Part shown: positions 27,308-35,562 of the stretch, one piece after another
How positions within the stretch are numbered: the first letter of the stretch is position 1
Layout: each line of letters opens with the position of its first letter
Assembly (NCBI RefSeq): GCF_017833415.1
Contig: NZ_JAFICC010000004.1
Location: 269,259-333,258, forward strand
Direction: 5' to 3'
Source: Flavobacterium sp. 1355
GTDB taxonomy: Bacteria; Bacteroidota; Bacteroidia; Flavobacteriales; Flavobacteriaceae
Length of the DNA stretch: 64,000 nucleotides
The notes under the pieces: model-generated
What the model was told of the DNA's origin: nothing
Seen by the model: only the letters and a program-made list of their open reading frames with translations
The model's database searches: none
Translations under genes and position numbers: made by a program

Positions 27308-29497
27308 ATGTCAACATTACGTTTTCAGGCTTTAAAGGAAGCTTCTACGAGAAAGCCGGTGCATTTTGAAGAAATTGATAGAAAATCTAACCTTTTTGGT
27401 GCAAATGTGTTTAATGAAAAAGCAATGAAGCAATATTTGACTTCAGATGCTTTTAAAGGAGTAAGAGATGCAATTCAGCACGGGACTAAAATAGAAAGAA
27501 AACTGGCCGATTATATCGCGATGGGCATGAAGGAATGGGCACTTGCCAAAGGTGTAACGCATTATACACACTGGTTTCAGCCACTTACGGGGACAACTGC
27601 AGAAAAGCACGATGCTTTTTTTGAAACCTCTTATGATGGAAGTGACCCTGTAGAAAAATTTGGCGGAGCACAATTGGTACAGCAGGAACCGGATGCATCG
27701 AGTTTTCCGAATGGCGGAATCAGAAACACATTCGAAGCAAGAGGTTATACAGCCTGGGACCCGACCTCTCCGGCATTTATATATGGTACAACTTTATGTA
27801 TTCCGACAGTATTTATTGCTTATACAGGTGAAGCTCTGGATAATAAAATTCCGTTGTTAAGAGCCTTATCTGCAATGGATGAAGCAGCAACCGAAGTCTG
27901 CAGATATTTTGATAAAAACGTAAAAAAAGTAACAGCAACGCTAGGATGGGAACAGGAATATTTCCTGATTGATAAAGCTTTGGCTAATTCTCGTCCCGAC
28001 TTAATGATGACAGGAAGAACCTTATTAGGACATACTTCTGCAAAAGGACAACAATTAGACGATCATTATTTTGGTTCAATTCCAACTCGTGCCTTAACTT
28101 ATATGAGAGATTTGGAGCAGGAATGCATGTTATTGGGAATTCCGGTAAAAACACGTCATAATGAGGTTGCACCAAATCAGTTTGAGCTGGCACCTATTTT
28201 TGAAGAAACCAATCTTGCAGTCGATCACAACTCCTTATTAATGGATGTAATGCAGAGAGTAGCAGAACGTCATGACTTTAAAGTATTATTTCACGAAAAA
28301 CCATTCAAAGGCGTAAACGGTTCAGGAAAACACAATAACTGGTCACTGGCAACAGATACAGGAGTTAACTTATTAAGTCCGAGCAAGACACCAATGAGTA
28401 ATTTACAATTTCTGACTTTCTTTATCAATACTATAAAAGCTGTAAACGATTACGAAACCTTGTTGAGAGCCTCTATTGCAACAGCAAGTAACGATCACAG
28501 GTTAGGAGCAAACGAAGCGCCCCCGGCAATTATTTCTGTTTTTATCGGAGCACAATTGACGAAAGTTTTGTCTGAATTGGAAAGTGTTACGACAGGTAAG
28601 TTATCTCCTGAAGAAAAAACAGATTTAAAACTAAATGTAGTGGGGAAAATTCCGGATGTTCTTTTAGATAATACTGACCGAAACAGAACATCACCTTTTG
28701 CTTTTACCGGAAACAAGTTTGAGTTCAGAGCGGTGGGTTCAAATGCAAACTGTTCAAATGCAATGACTACACTAAATGCAATTGTGGCCAAGCAATTAAA
28801 AGACTTTAAAATAGAAGTCGATTCTTTGATTGATTCAAAAGACATGAAAAAGGACGATGCTATTTTTAATGTCCTAAGAGAATACATCAAACAATCTAAA
28901 AAAATACTTTTTGAAGGTGACGGTTACAGCGACGCCTGGGAAAAAGAAGCTGCAAAAAGAGGGTTAAGTAATTTTAAAACTACTCCCGAAGCTATCAAAG
29001 CAAAGGTTTCTAAACAAGCATTAGACTTATTCGCTGAATTAGGGATTTTTAATCATGTCGAAGCCGAAGCACGTTATGAGATTGAATTAGAAGAGTATAC
29101 TAAGAAAATTCAGATTGAAGGAAGAGTTTTGGGTGATATTTCAAGAAATCACGTAATTCCGACAGCTATTCGTTATCAAAATACTTTGATTGAAAACGTA
29201 AAGGGATTAAAAGAGATTTTTGGTAAGGAGTTTGAAACTATTGCCAAAGAGCAAATTGTCCTTATAAAAGAAATCTCAGGTCACATTGAAGGAATCAATT
29301 CTAAAGTTTTGGCAATGACCAACGAACGTAGAAATGCAAATCAATTAACAGATGCCCAACAAATGGCAGAAGCGTATTGCAATAAAGTTAAGCCTTATTT
29401 TGAAGACATTCGTAATCACTGTGATAAATTAGAATTATTAGTAGACGACGAAAGCTGGACATTGACTAAATACAGAGAACTGTTATTTACTAAATAA
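27308..29497 (+). CDS. glnN: Glutamine synthetase, type III
   Basis: 729 residues, the size of GSIII, which assembles as a dodecamer. It is divergently transcribed from GSII. Visible motifs: the Bacteroidetes-type opening STLRFQALKEASTRKPVHFE, the active-site ATLGWEQEYFLID (about 216), KTRHNEVAPNQFELAPIFEE (about 282), HEKPFKGVNGSGKHNNWSL (about 335) and KFEFRAVGSNANCSNAMTTL (about 470). A long helical tail follows. Ammonium assimilation is presumably split between this and GSII under different nitrogen conditions, but no regulator is encoded nearby. Confidence 0.95.
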   Translation: MSTLRFQALKEASTRKPVHFEEIDRKSNLFGANVFNEKAMKQYLTSDAFKGVRDAIQHGTKIERKLADYIAMGMKEWALAKGVTHYTHWFQPLTGTTAEKHDAFFETSYDGSDPVEKFGGAQLVQQEPDASSFPNGGIRNTFEARGYTAWDPTSPAFIYGTTLCIPTVFIAYTGEALDNKIPLLRALSAMDEAATEVCRYFDKNVKKVTATLGWEQEYFLIDKALANSRPDLMMTGRTLLGHTSAKGQQLDDHYFGSIPTRALTYMRDLEQECMLLGIPVKTRHNEVAPNQFELAPIFEETNLAVDHNSLLMDVMQRVAERHDFKVLFHEKPFKGVNGSGKHNNWSLATDTGVNLLSPSKTPMSNLQFLTFFINTIKAVNDYETLLRASIATASNDHRLGANEAPPAIISVFIGAQLTKVLSELESVTTGKLSPEEKTDLKLNVVGKIPDVLLDNTDRNRTSPFAFTGNKFEFRAVGSNANCSNAMTTLNAIVAKQLKDFKIEVDSLIDSKDMKKDDAIFNVLREYIKQSKKILFEGDGYSDAWEKEAAKRGLSNFKTTPEAIKAKVSKQALDLFAELGIFNHVEAEARYEIELEEYTKKIQIEGRVLGDISRNHVIPTAIRYQNTLIENVKGLKEIFGKEFETIAKEQIVLIKEISGHIEGINSKVLAMTNERRNANQLTDAQQMAEAYCNKVKPYFEDIRNHCDKLELLVDDESWTLTKYRELLFTK

Positions 29498-29508
29498 TTT
29501 TTTTTGCC

Positions 29509-29707
29509 ACGAATTGCACAAATTTTCACGAATTCTATTTTGGATTTTTCGCTAAATAATAATGAACAAAAATCATCCGCTAAGGATGATTTTTGCTTTA
29601 TAAAAATTTGTGCTAATTCGTGTAATTTGTGGTAAATAATTCTGCTCAATCCTTAAACCATAAAATAATTTTAATTAGTGAAAATTAGTGCAATTCGTGG
29701 CAAAAAC
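29509..29707. repeat. CACGAATT-type word repeats after glnN
   Basis: Words such as TTGCCACGAATTGCACAAAT at the left and GTGCAATTCGTGGCAA at the right are inverted relatives, with a third copy (GCTAATTCGTGTAATTTGTG) in the middle. The glnN terminator lies between them. The same family recurs at 30974, 42225 and 54224. Confidence 0.6.
29568..29594 (+). terminator. glnN terminator
   Basis: AAAAATCATCC, loop GCTAA, GGATGATTTTT, 70 bases after the glnN stop. Confidence 0.75.
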
Positions 29708-29756
29708 TTTTTCACAATCAATATAAGGAATCATTCAAAGAATTAAAAAAAGGGAT

Positions 29757-29764
29757 TATCTTTG
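29757..29764 (+). promoter_or_regulatory. -7 box for purM
   Basis: TATCTTTG lies 26 bases before the purM start and matches TAnnTTTG; the -33 element is not clear. Confidence 0.5.
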
Positions 29765-29790
29765 CACCACATCAACACAAACAAATTTTC

Positions 29791-30969
29791 ATGAGTTCAG
29801 ATTCTAGCAAAAGGTACGCACAAAGAGGTGTTTCGGCATCAAAAGAAGACGTACACAACGCCATAAAAAATATCGATAAAGGTTTATTTCCTCAGGCATT
29901 TTGTAAAATTGTTCCTGATTATTTAACTCAGGATGCTGATTATTGCTTAATTATGCACGCAGACGGAGCCGGTACAAAATCATCTTTGGCTTATATGTAC
30001 TGGAAAGAAACTGGCGATATTTCGGTTTGGAAAGGAATTGCTCAGGATGCTCTTATCATGAATATTGACGATTTATTATGTGTTGGTGCAACAGATAATA
30101 TCTTGCTTTCTTCAACAATCGGAAGAAATAAAAACCTAATTCCGGCAGAGGTAATCTCTGCAATTATTAACGGAACAGAAGAATTAATCAACGAATTAAA
30201 ATCTTTTGGAGTAACCATTCATTCAACAGGTGGAGAAACCGCCGATGTTGGAGATGTTGTTCGTACGATTATTGTAGATTCTACCGTAACAGCTCGTATG
30301 AAACGCAGCAATGTTGTAGATAATGCTAATATAAAAGCAGGAGACGTAATTGTTGGGTTGGCATCTTTTGGTCAGGCAACTTACGAGAAAAGCTATAATG
30401 GCGGAATGGGAAGTAACGGATTAACTTCTGCACGTCACGACGTTTTCGGAAAATATCTGGCTAAAAAATACCCTGAAAGTTATGACGCCCTTGTTCCGGA
30501 AGAATTGATTTATTCTGGTCAGGTAAATTTAACAGATGAAGTGGAGAACAGCCCAATAAATGCGGGTCAGTTGGTACTTTCTCCAACAAGAACGTACGCA
30601 CCAATAATCAAGAAAATTTTAGATACTTATACTCCAAATGAAATTCACGGAATGGTACATTGTAGTGGAGGAGCACAGACTAAAATTCTACATTTCGTTC
30701 AAAATCTACATATTATAAAAGACAATTTATTCCCGGTTCCACCATTGTTCAAACTAATTCAGGAGCAGTCAAAAACCGATTGGAAAGAAATGTATCAGGT
30801 TTTTAACTGCGGTCATAGAATGGAAATTTATGTACCTGAAAATATTGCTCAGGATATAATTGAAATTTCAAAATCATTCAATGTTGATGCACAAATCGTT
30901 GGTAGAGTAGAAGTGGCCGATGCTAAGAAACTTACTATTACAAGCGAATACGGAACATTCGAATATTAG
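29791..30969 (+). CDS. purM: Phosphoribosylformylglycinamidine cyclo-ligase
   Basis: 392 residues. AIR synthase closes the imidazole ring in purine synthesis using ATP. It starts at ATG 29791, giving SSDSSKRYAQRGVSASKEDV. Key motifs: LIMHADGAGTKSSLAYMYWK (about 48), the NIDDLLCVGATDNILLSSTIGR metal/ATP region, IHSTGGETADVGDVVRTIIV, and the C-terminal GMVHCSGGAQTK. The length is slightly above that of proteobacterial enzymes, as in other Bacteroidetes. A small unknown gene follows 86 bases later. Confidence 0.95.
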   Translation: MSSDSSKRYAQRGVSASKEDVHNAIKNIDKGLFPQAFCKIVPDYLTQDADYCLIMHADGAGTKSSLAYMYWKETGDISVWKGIAQDALIMNIDDLLCVGATDNILLSSTIGRNKNLIPAEVISAIINGTEELINELKSFGVTIHSTGGETADVGDVVRTIIVDSTVTARMKRSNVVDNANIKAGDVIVGLASFGQATYEKSYNGGMGSNGLTSARHDVFGKYLAKKYPESYDALVPEELIYSGQVNLTDEVENSPINAGQLVLSPTRTYAPIIKKILDTYTPNEIHGMVHCSGGAQTKILHFVQNLHIIKDNLFPVPPLFKLIQEQSKTDWKEMYQVFNCGHRMEIYVPENIAQDIIEISKSFNVDAQIVGRVEVADAKKLTITSEYGTFEY

Positions 30970-30973
30970 AACA

Positions 30974-31040
30974 AACACGAATTTCACAAATTTCACAAAT
31001 TTCACAAATTTATTCGTGGAAATTGGTGAAATTTGTGTTT
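30974..31040. repeat. Tandem TTTCACAAA repeats
   Basis: Three direct copies of the 9-base unit TTTCACAAA are followed by TATTCGTGG and an inverted TGAAATTTGTG. It is a member of the CACGAATT family rather than a CRISPR, since there are no spacers. Confidence 0.55.
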
Positions 31041-31055
31041 AAAAAACAGCAGGCT

Positions 31056-31412
31056 ATGTACGAATTACTTTTTTGGAGATATTTAGACGAAATTTACCTA
31101 AACCATCATGAGGTTTACGAATCCCTTGTTGAGAAAGAAGAAGTTGAAGGTCTGGAAATTCTTCCGGTTGAAGTAATCCTAAATCGTATCAATTCTGTTT
31201 TTTCAAAATGGGAAAGAGTCGATGAAAACAGCTGGAAAAATAACGACGGAAAAGGTGCTTTTCAGGTAATTACAACACCACAAAGCGTAAAAATAGATTG
31301 TTACGGAACCGAAGGAAAAACAATGAATAAGTTAGTCGATGTAATGGCAGAATTCAAATGTCCGCTTTACGATCCTCAAGTTCCTGAGCGTTATGATGAA
31401 ATGAGTGAATAG
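31056..31412 (+). CDS. Small conserved protein of unknown function
   Basis: 118 residues, start taken at ATG 31056 (MYELLFWRYLDEIYLNHHEV). An upstream TTG would place the N-terminus inside a repeat. The protein is mixed alpha/beta, without signal peptide or membrane span; its middle reads ILNRINSVFSKWERVDENSW and its end YDPQVPERYDEMSE. No family is recognised. It lies downstream of purM across 86 bases of repeat and may share its transcript. Confidence 0.65.
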   Translation: MYELLFWRYLDEIYLNHHEVYESLVEKEEVEGLEILPVEVILNRINSVFSKWERVDENSWKNNDGKGAFQVITTPQSVKIDCYGTEGKTMNKLVDVMAEFKCPLYDPQVPERYDEMSE

Positions 31413-31429
31413 GTTTTTATTTTAAACTT

Positions 31430-31510
31430 TGCGCAACTTCGTGAAATCTTGGCGAGTCTCTGCGAAATAAGTAAGTTATAACACAAAGATGCACTAAGAT
31501 TTCACAGAGG
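31430..31510. repeat. CTTTGCG / CACAGAGGC degenerate word repeat
   Basis: AACTTTGCGCAACTTCGTGA on the left and GATTTCACAGAGGCACACAA on the right are imperfect inverted relatives of 16852-16922. It is intergenic. Confidence 0.45.
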
Positions 31511-31631
31511 CACACAAAGAATAAAAATAGGAGTTCAACAACTAATTTTAATTTCTCATACAATATTATCCTAGAAGACGATTTAATTTTATTCCATTGG
31601 AATTTAAAATTTTGGAATTTAAATTTAATAA

Positions 31632-32255
31632 CTACCCATCCTTCAATAATAAACCCTGTTCTTTTCTAATTTTAGCGACCAATTGATCAACATAGGTTTT
31701 TATTTTCTGCGGAAGTGAATTCCAGGTGGGATCCTTTTTAAAACTTCTTCCATAATCTAAATCAGATTCGACTGCGCGAATAACATATTTTTTGTTTTTA
31801 TAAACAATAATAATTTTTACACGTCTTATTTCGTCATATTCTGTTCTGGTTCCATAGACAATTACGGGATCAATATAACCATCACCATCTAGATCTTTGG
31901 TATTGCAGTATTTTGTCCAAAACCAAATAGTTGTTTCCTTCGGAATAGTATCTTCGAGCAAATCATTGATTCTCCATTTTTCAATAAAGCCTCCATGATC
32001 ATTCATGACACAAATTGTCTGAATCTTAGTATTTAAAGTATCTTTTTTTGAGATGCTTTTTTTGTTTTCAGTAAAAATTAAATCATAAACTCCGCCTTTA
32101 TCGCTGTATTCAAAAGCCTTATAAATAGGAAAATCCGAAACTTCATTAAGCTCTCTTTGTGTTATTTGTTCTTTTGTTAATCTATAACTTTCAGTTTTTT
32201 GAGAAAAACCAAGTATTGAATTTATTAGAAACAGAAATAAAAATATTTTTTTCAT
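31632..32255 (-). CDS. Secreted protein with a DxDGDG calcium-like loop
   Basis: 207 residues with a signal peptide (IFLFLFLINSILGFSQ). The notable motif is DLDGDGYIDPVIVYG (about 123), an EF-hand or dockerin-like Ca-binding loop followed by a beta strand. It resembles the VCBS/FG-GAP-like segments and some surface-polysaccharide proteins of flavobacteria. The C-terminal third is a basic helix (KTYVDQLVAKIRKEQGLLL). It is divergent from the GH92 gene. The function is not known. Confidence 0.6.
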   Translation of the reverse strand: MKKIFLFLFLINSILGFSQKTESYRLTKEQITQRELNEVSDFPIYKAFEYSDKGGVYDLIFTENKKSISKKDTLNTKIQTICVMNDHGGFIEKWRINDLLEDTIPKETTIWFWTKYCNTKDLDGDGYIDPVIVYGTRTEYDEIRRVKIIIVYKNKKYVIRAVESDLDYGRSFKKDPTWNSLPQKIKTYVDQLVAKIRKEQGLLLKDG

Positions 32256-32275
32256 CAGGCGTTTAGTTTATAATC

Positions 32276-32283
32276 CAAAGATA
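32276..32283 (-). promoter_or_regulatory. -7 box for the secreted protein gene
   Basis: CAAAGATA (minus-strand TATCTTTG) lies 21 bases before the start codon. Confidence 0.45.
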
Positions 32284-32353
32284 TTTAAATGTATTTAGTT
32301 TAAAATTTAAATTTATTGTAATTTTCTAAACTCGAAATAATTATAAAAACTTC

Positions 32354-33233
32354 ATGAATATGCCTCAAAAAACCGACTCTCGTTTTGTGATTGGAATTTT
32401 ACTACTTGCCTTTACAATTAGTATAAATGCACAGAAAAAGACTGACGAACTTAGAAATCTAATTCAATATGTTGATCCAATGATTGGAACAGCAAAAATG
32501 GGACATACTTATCCCGGTGCAACAGTTCCTTTTGGAAGTGTTCAGTTAAGTCCCGAAACAGATACAATTGCATACAGTTTAAACGGGAAATATAATGGCG
32601 AAGTTTATAAATACTGTGCAGGTTATCAGCATGAAGATAAAACTATTGTTGGGTTCAGCCACACACATTTCAGCGGAACCGGGCATTCTGACTTAGGAGA
32701 TTTTCTAATTATGCCGACAACAGGAAAATTACAATTAAATCCCGGAACAGCTTCTAAACCTTTATCAGGGTACAGATCATCATTCTCACATTCATCAGAG
32801 AAGGCAGAACCGGCCTATTACAGTGTTCTTCTGGAAGACCATAATATCAAGGCTGAATTGACGGCAACAACCAGAGTTGGGATGCATCAATATACTTTTC
32901 CAAAATCAGATGACGCCCATATTATTCTGGATTTAACTTCCGGAATTTATAATTATGACAAAAAGAATGTCTGGACATTTGTTCGGGTCGAAAACGATAC
33001 TTTAATCACAGGTTATCGCCAGACCAATGGCTGGGCAAGAACCAGAACGGTTTATTTTGCTATGTCTTTCAGCAAACCAATAAAAAGCTACGGACAGGCA
33101 GCACAGGAAAAAAGTGTTTACAGAGGTTTTTGGGGAAGATTTGATCAAACTAAAAACTTTCCGGAAATGGCGGGTCAAAACCTAAAATTGTTTTTTGATT
33201 TTGATACCAAAGAAGGTGAGAAAATTAAAATAA
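32354..33233 (+). pseudogene. GH92 alpha-mannosidase, 5' half, interrupted by a transposon
   Basis: The first 293 codons of a glycoside hydrolase family 92 enzyme, with signal peptide (FVIGILLLAFTISINAQ). Hallmarks: YVDPMIGTAKMGHTYPGATVPFG (about 40) and HFSGTGHSDLGDFLIMPTTG (about 110). At 33234 the transposon begins. The reading frame runs two codons into it (Arg, stop). Joining 32354-33233 to 40608-42061 restores a 777-residue protein in frame, so the gene was intact before insertion. GH92 enzymes release mannose from N-glycans or yeast mannan. Confidence 0.92.
33226..33233. repeat. Left target-site duplication
   Basis: TAAAATAA lies immediately left of the transposon and is repeated at 40600-40607. 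The 8-bp length fits the IS1595 family. Confidence 0.9.
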
Positions 33234-33257
33234 GGTAAGTATACCCACTTTACACCA
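33234..33257. repeat. Left terminal inverted repeat
   Basis: 24 bp starting GGTAAGTATACCCACTTT, an exact complement of 40576-40599. Confidence 0.95.
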
Positions 33258-33267
33258 AAATTAAAAA

Positions 33268-33292
33268 AGAGCAAATAATATCTACTTGCTCT
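33268..33292 (-). terminator. Hairpin just inside the left transposon end
   Basis: AGAGCAA and TTGCTCT form a 7-bp stem with a T run on the minus strand. It would stop leftward transcription out of the element. Confidence 0.5.
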
Positions 33293-33333
33293 ATAACTTA
33301 ATCTATAAGAGAAACCAAAAAAATCGTAGCTTG

Positions 33334-33471
33334 ATGTTCAGGTTAATTCTAATAGTTCTGTTTCTGTGTTTGTTCTTACTCATAGGGTTTTCGGGTTTAA
33401 AAATGATTCATTTTATTAAACCATCCTATTTGACAACACATCTCAAATATATTAAAAATACTAATACTTAA
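33334..33471 (+). CDS. Small single-span membrane peptide (45 aa)
   Basis: 45 residues starting at ATG 33334: a very hydrophobic span (LILIVLFLCLFLLIGFSGL, residues 4-22) followed by a basic tail (KYIKNTNT). It lies at the left edge of the transposon. It is small and hydrophobic, like type I toxin or signal peptides, but no antitoxin RNA is evident on the opposite strand and coding is unproven. Neither a promoter nor a ribosome site is clear. Confidence 0.4.
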   Translation: MFRLILIVLFLCLFLLIGFSGLKMIHFIKPSYLTTHLKYIKNTNT

Positions 33472-33500
33472 TAAAACTATTAAAAATTTCTATATGTTTA

Positions 33501-33532
33501 TTGACATTATTACGTCATTTGTTGTATATTTG
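33501..33532 (+). promoter_or_regulatory. Strong promoter inside the transposon
   Basis: TTG at 33501, a spacer of 21 bases, TATATTTG at 33525-33532. It fits the consensus fully. The predicted start near 33537 would give a transcript of about 75 nt ending at the hairpin 33581-33606. Confidence 0.6.
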
Positions 33533-33549
33533 TCACCACAATCAAAATT

Positions 33550-33594
33550 ATGGTTTTCCATAAAAGCACTAAAAAAGAAAACCCGATAGTGTAG
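33550..33594 (+). ncRNA. Short transcript with a possible 14-codon ORF
   Basis: Behind the strong promoter there is only a 14-codon ORF (MVFHKSTKKENPIV) whose end lies inside the following terminator stem. The product may be a small RNA rather than a peptide. Confidence 0.3.
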
Positions 33595-33606
33595 GAACTA
33601 CCGAGT
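33581..33606. terminator. Bidirectional terminator
   Basis: ACCCGATAGT and ACTACCGAGT form a 10-bp stem with two G-T pairs and a 6-base loop. A T-rich tract lies on both sides (TCTCTTTT to the right; TTTTCTTTTTT on the minus strand). Confidence 0.6.
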
Positions 33607-33623
33607 CTCTTTTAAATCTTACA

Positions 33624-33785
33624 TTATAAGTGTAAGATATAGTTAATAAATTCTACTATTACTTTTATTGATCCCGCAAAAGATGCAATATTTTTAATCA
33701 TAGTAGTTAATTTCGTCACGACGGACTTTGGCGTAGTTACTTTCTCTACGCGGTCTATTTCACAATAGTCCTCTTTGTTTTTCAT
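33624..33785 (-). CDS. 53-residue peptide with an amphipathic or hydrophobic tail
   Basis: A 53-codon ORF from ATG (33785) to TAA (33624). The first 28 residues are charged (MKNKEDYCEIDRVEKVTT), and the rest, TMIKNIASFAGSIKVIVEF then INYILHL, is hydrophobic or amphipathic. A -7 box (CAAAGTTA, minus-strand TAACTTTG) lies at 33913-33920, and a terminator follows at 33606-33581, so it has the parts of a real transcription unit. Peptides like this can be toxins or membrane-active regulators. No homology is recognised. Confidence 0.45.
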   Translation of the reverse strand: MKNKEDYCEIDRVEKVTTPKSVVTKLTTMIKNIASFAGSIKVIVEFINYILHL

Positions 33786-33912
33786 AACGATGAAAGTTTA
33801 ATTATACAATAAAAGCAATGAACTTTTAAAGCTTCTGTAATTGGAGAGCTTTATTTTTATAAAGGTAGTTCTTATCTTTATTCTCACTAATACGCATTTT
33901 AATACATTCAAA

Positions 33913-33920
33913 CAAAGTTA
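33913..33920 (-). promoter_or_regulatory. -7 box for the 53-aa peptide gene
   Basis: CAAAGTTA reads TAACTTTG on the minus strand. The resulting 5' leader would be about 125 nt. Confidence 0.4.
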
Positions 33921-33968
33921 TTAACAATATAGGTACACTTTTTATCTTTATAATTATTCACTAACAAC

Positions 33969-34016
33969 AAAGCCACTTCATTACGGAGTGGCTTTTTTAA
34001 TACTTAATATCATGGA
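33969..34016 (+). promoter_or_regulatory. Hairpin leader, copy 1
   Basis: AAAGCCACT and AGTGGCTTT form a 9-bp stem with a T run, followed directly by TAATACTTAATATCATGGA, which includes the ATG of the 62-aa gene. The same 48-nt arrangement recurs at 35563-35610. Confidence 0.6.
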
Positions 34017-34200
34017 CTTAAAACAATTTGAAACAGCAACAAAAGAACAACAGAACGAATTTCTTATTTCATTAAAAGACACAGATAAAAACATATCTGA
34101 TTATATAGTAAAAGAGAGAGTGACTAATATGAGAAATATAACTTTGGAAGCAATGTCAGAAGAAGAACAATTAGAGTATCCTAGATGGTATCGCCCTTAA
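34012..34200 (+). CDS. Small hydrophilic protein (62 aa), transposon cargo
   Basis: 62 residues from ATG 34012 (MDLKQFETATKEQQNEFLIS), a charged helical protein ending in LEYPRWYRP. The upstream GTG at 33988 lies inside the hairpin, so it is rejected as a start. It follows a terminator-like hairpin that may act as an attenuator. Its end overlaps the next minus-strand gene by 20 bases. No family is recognised; the size and charge would suit an antitoxin or adaptor. Confidence 0.5.
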   Translation: MDLKQFETATKEQQNEFLISLKDTDKNISDYIVKERVTNMRNITLEAMSEEEQLEYPRWYRP

Positions 34201-34498
34201 ATCTTAAAGTTTCTAACACCATTACTGCATCTTTTATACTTTTAGGGATGTGAGGATGTGAATATTTCAGAAAATCCCCACTAGAAGTACCATTATCTAT
34301 TCCTGCTATCCTTAAAATAGTTACTGAATTAGTTGTAAATTTAGTTTTGTCGCATTCAATCACTTTAAAATAGAATGATTCCTTATGTGGATAATCTTTA
34401 GATATAGGTTTTTCTGAGTAGTAGAAAATCCTTTCATCAGGACTAGAAGATAGTAGAGACATAGTGTATGGATTTTTAATCAAATATATTAAAAACAT
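34181..34498 (-). CDS. Uncharacterised cargo protein (105 aa)
   Basis: 105 residues. An alternative start at Met13 (34462, MSLLSSSPDERIFYYSEKPI) removes an implausible hydrophobic N-terminus, leaving 93 residues. The body is beta-rich (ESFYFKVIECDKTKFTTNSV) with a C-terminal helix (KSIKDAVMVLETLRF). It has no signal peptide or known domain. It is tail-to-tail with the 62-aa gene, overlapping by 20 bases. The function is unknown. Confidence 0.45.
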   Translation of the reverse strand: MFLIYLIKNPYTMSLLSSSPDERIFYYSEKPISKDYPHKESFYFKVIECDKTKFTTNSVTILRIAGIDNGTSSGDFLKYSHPHIPKSIKDAVMVLETLRFKGDTI

Positions 34499-34612
34499 TA
34501 TAGGCCAAACTAGGTATAAATACTTGTTTTATTTTTATGAAATATAATCTTTCAGTTTTTGGAAACAGTTTGTACCCTTATTTAGACTCTATACATTTTG
34601 AATAATAAAAGG

Positions 34613-34620
34613 TATATTTG
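34613..34620 (+). promoter_or_regulatory. -7 box for the HEPN-like gene
   Basis: TATATTTG lies 33 bases before the preferred start at 34654. It overlaps an upstream alternative start at 34618, arguing against that start. Confidence 0.5.
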
Positions 34621-34653
34621 ATAATAAATTTAGTCAATTCCAACAAAAGTTTT

Positions 34654-35553
34654 ATGTCAAATATTTACTGGCCTGTTTATAAAAATTTAGAAGCAGGGGT
34701 TCTTAATTTAAGTTATTCAATTCACATTGATGATAATCAACTAAATGTTTATTCATCTCAAATCTCCGATCTTATTTTAAGAGCGTCTGCCGAAATAGAG
34801 TCCATATCAAAAGAATTATATAAATTAAACGGAGGAACAAAAACAACAAAGATAAGGTATGATACAGATGCATTAGAACATTTAAATTCTCTATGGAAGT
34901 TGGAACAAAAAGTAGCATTGATAAGTTCTGCAAATTGTTTTCAAACTATCAAGGAGCTCAAACCATTTGTCAAAAATGAAACTAGTACATTTCATGGACA
35001 GCCAACATATACATGGAACAATTCGTATCAAAACCTTAAACATGATAGAGCTAATTCCTTGCAGTTTGGTAATTTAAAATATCTATTTGATATTATGTCT
35101 GCATTATTTATTCTGAATTTATATTATAAAAATGATGTAATTTCTTTGTATAATGACGGTGGGGGAATTAATTTTCCTTTAAACATGGGATCTGATATTT
35201 TTTCTGTAAAATTTCATAAATGGTTTCTTTATGACCAAAATCTGAATTATGGAAAGAAAGATTTTTTTGATGAGTGTTTATACTATATGCACTACACAGA
35301 AGGGACTATTGAAAATATAAAAGAAGCATATAAGAAAGATTTAAATGGTATGAAAGAATCATTTTTAAGGTATCCTGCAACAACAGAATATTTACAAAAT
35401 AATACAATTGCAGATGTGGTTGATGAGGATTTCATGAAGAATATATTAGGAAGAGACGATTATTTAAATCTTTGTTTACGTAATATGGAAAACCAATCCG
35501 AGGCAGCGAAATACTATCAATGGCAGGCATTCATAAATAAGAATGAATTTTAA
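34654..35553 (+). CDS. HEPN-like protein, transposon cargo
   Basis: 299 residues from ATG 34654 (MSNIYWPVYKNLEAGVLNLS). It is helical throughout. The segment TWNNSYQNLKHDRANSLQFGNLKYLFDIMSALF (split here only for length: positions 128-160) resembles the W..YN.LKH.R...N...A..AL..L..LY pattern of HEPN-fold proteins found in defence and toxin systems. The HEPN RxxxxH motif itself is not clear. It carries no transmembrane span. The gene stands on its own promoter. A role as a defence effector is inferred from the fold and from its mobile location only. Confidence 0.5.
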   Translation: MSNIYWPVYKNLEAGVLNLSYSIHIDDNQLNVYSSQISDLILRASAEIESISKELYKLNGGTKTTKIRYDTDALEHLNSLWKLEQKVALISSANCFQTIKELKPFVKNETSTFHGQPTYTWNNSYQNLKHDRANSLQFGNLKYLFDIMSALFILNLYYKNDVISLYNDGGGINFPLNMGSDIFSVKFHKWFLYDQNLNYGKKDFFDECLYYMHYTEGTIENIKEAYKKDLNGMKESFLRYPATTEYLQNNTIADVVDEDFMKNILGRDDYLNLCLRNMENQSEAAKYYQWQAFINKNEF

Positions 35554-35562
35554 TTTAAAAAT

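Noticed and set aside
30974..31040. Tandem TTTCACAAA units resembling a CRISPR start
   Set aside because: Only three 9-base units, no spacers, and the same words recur as intergenic repeats elsewhere.
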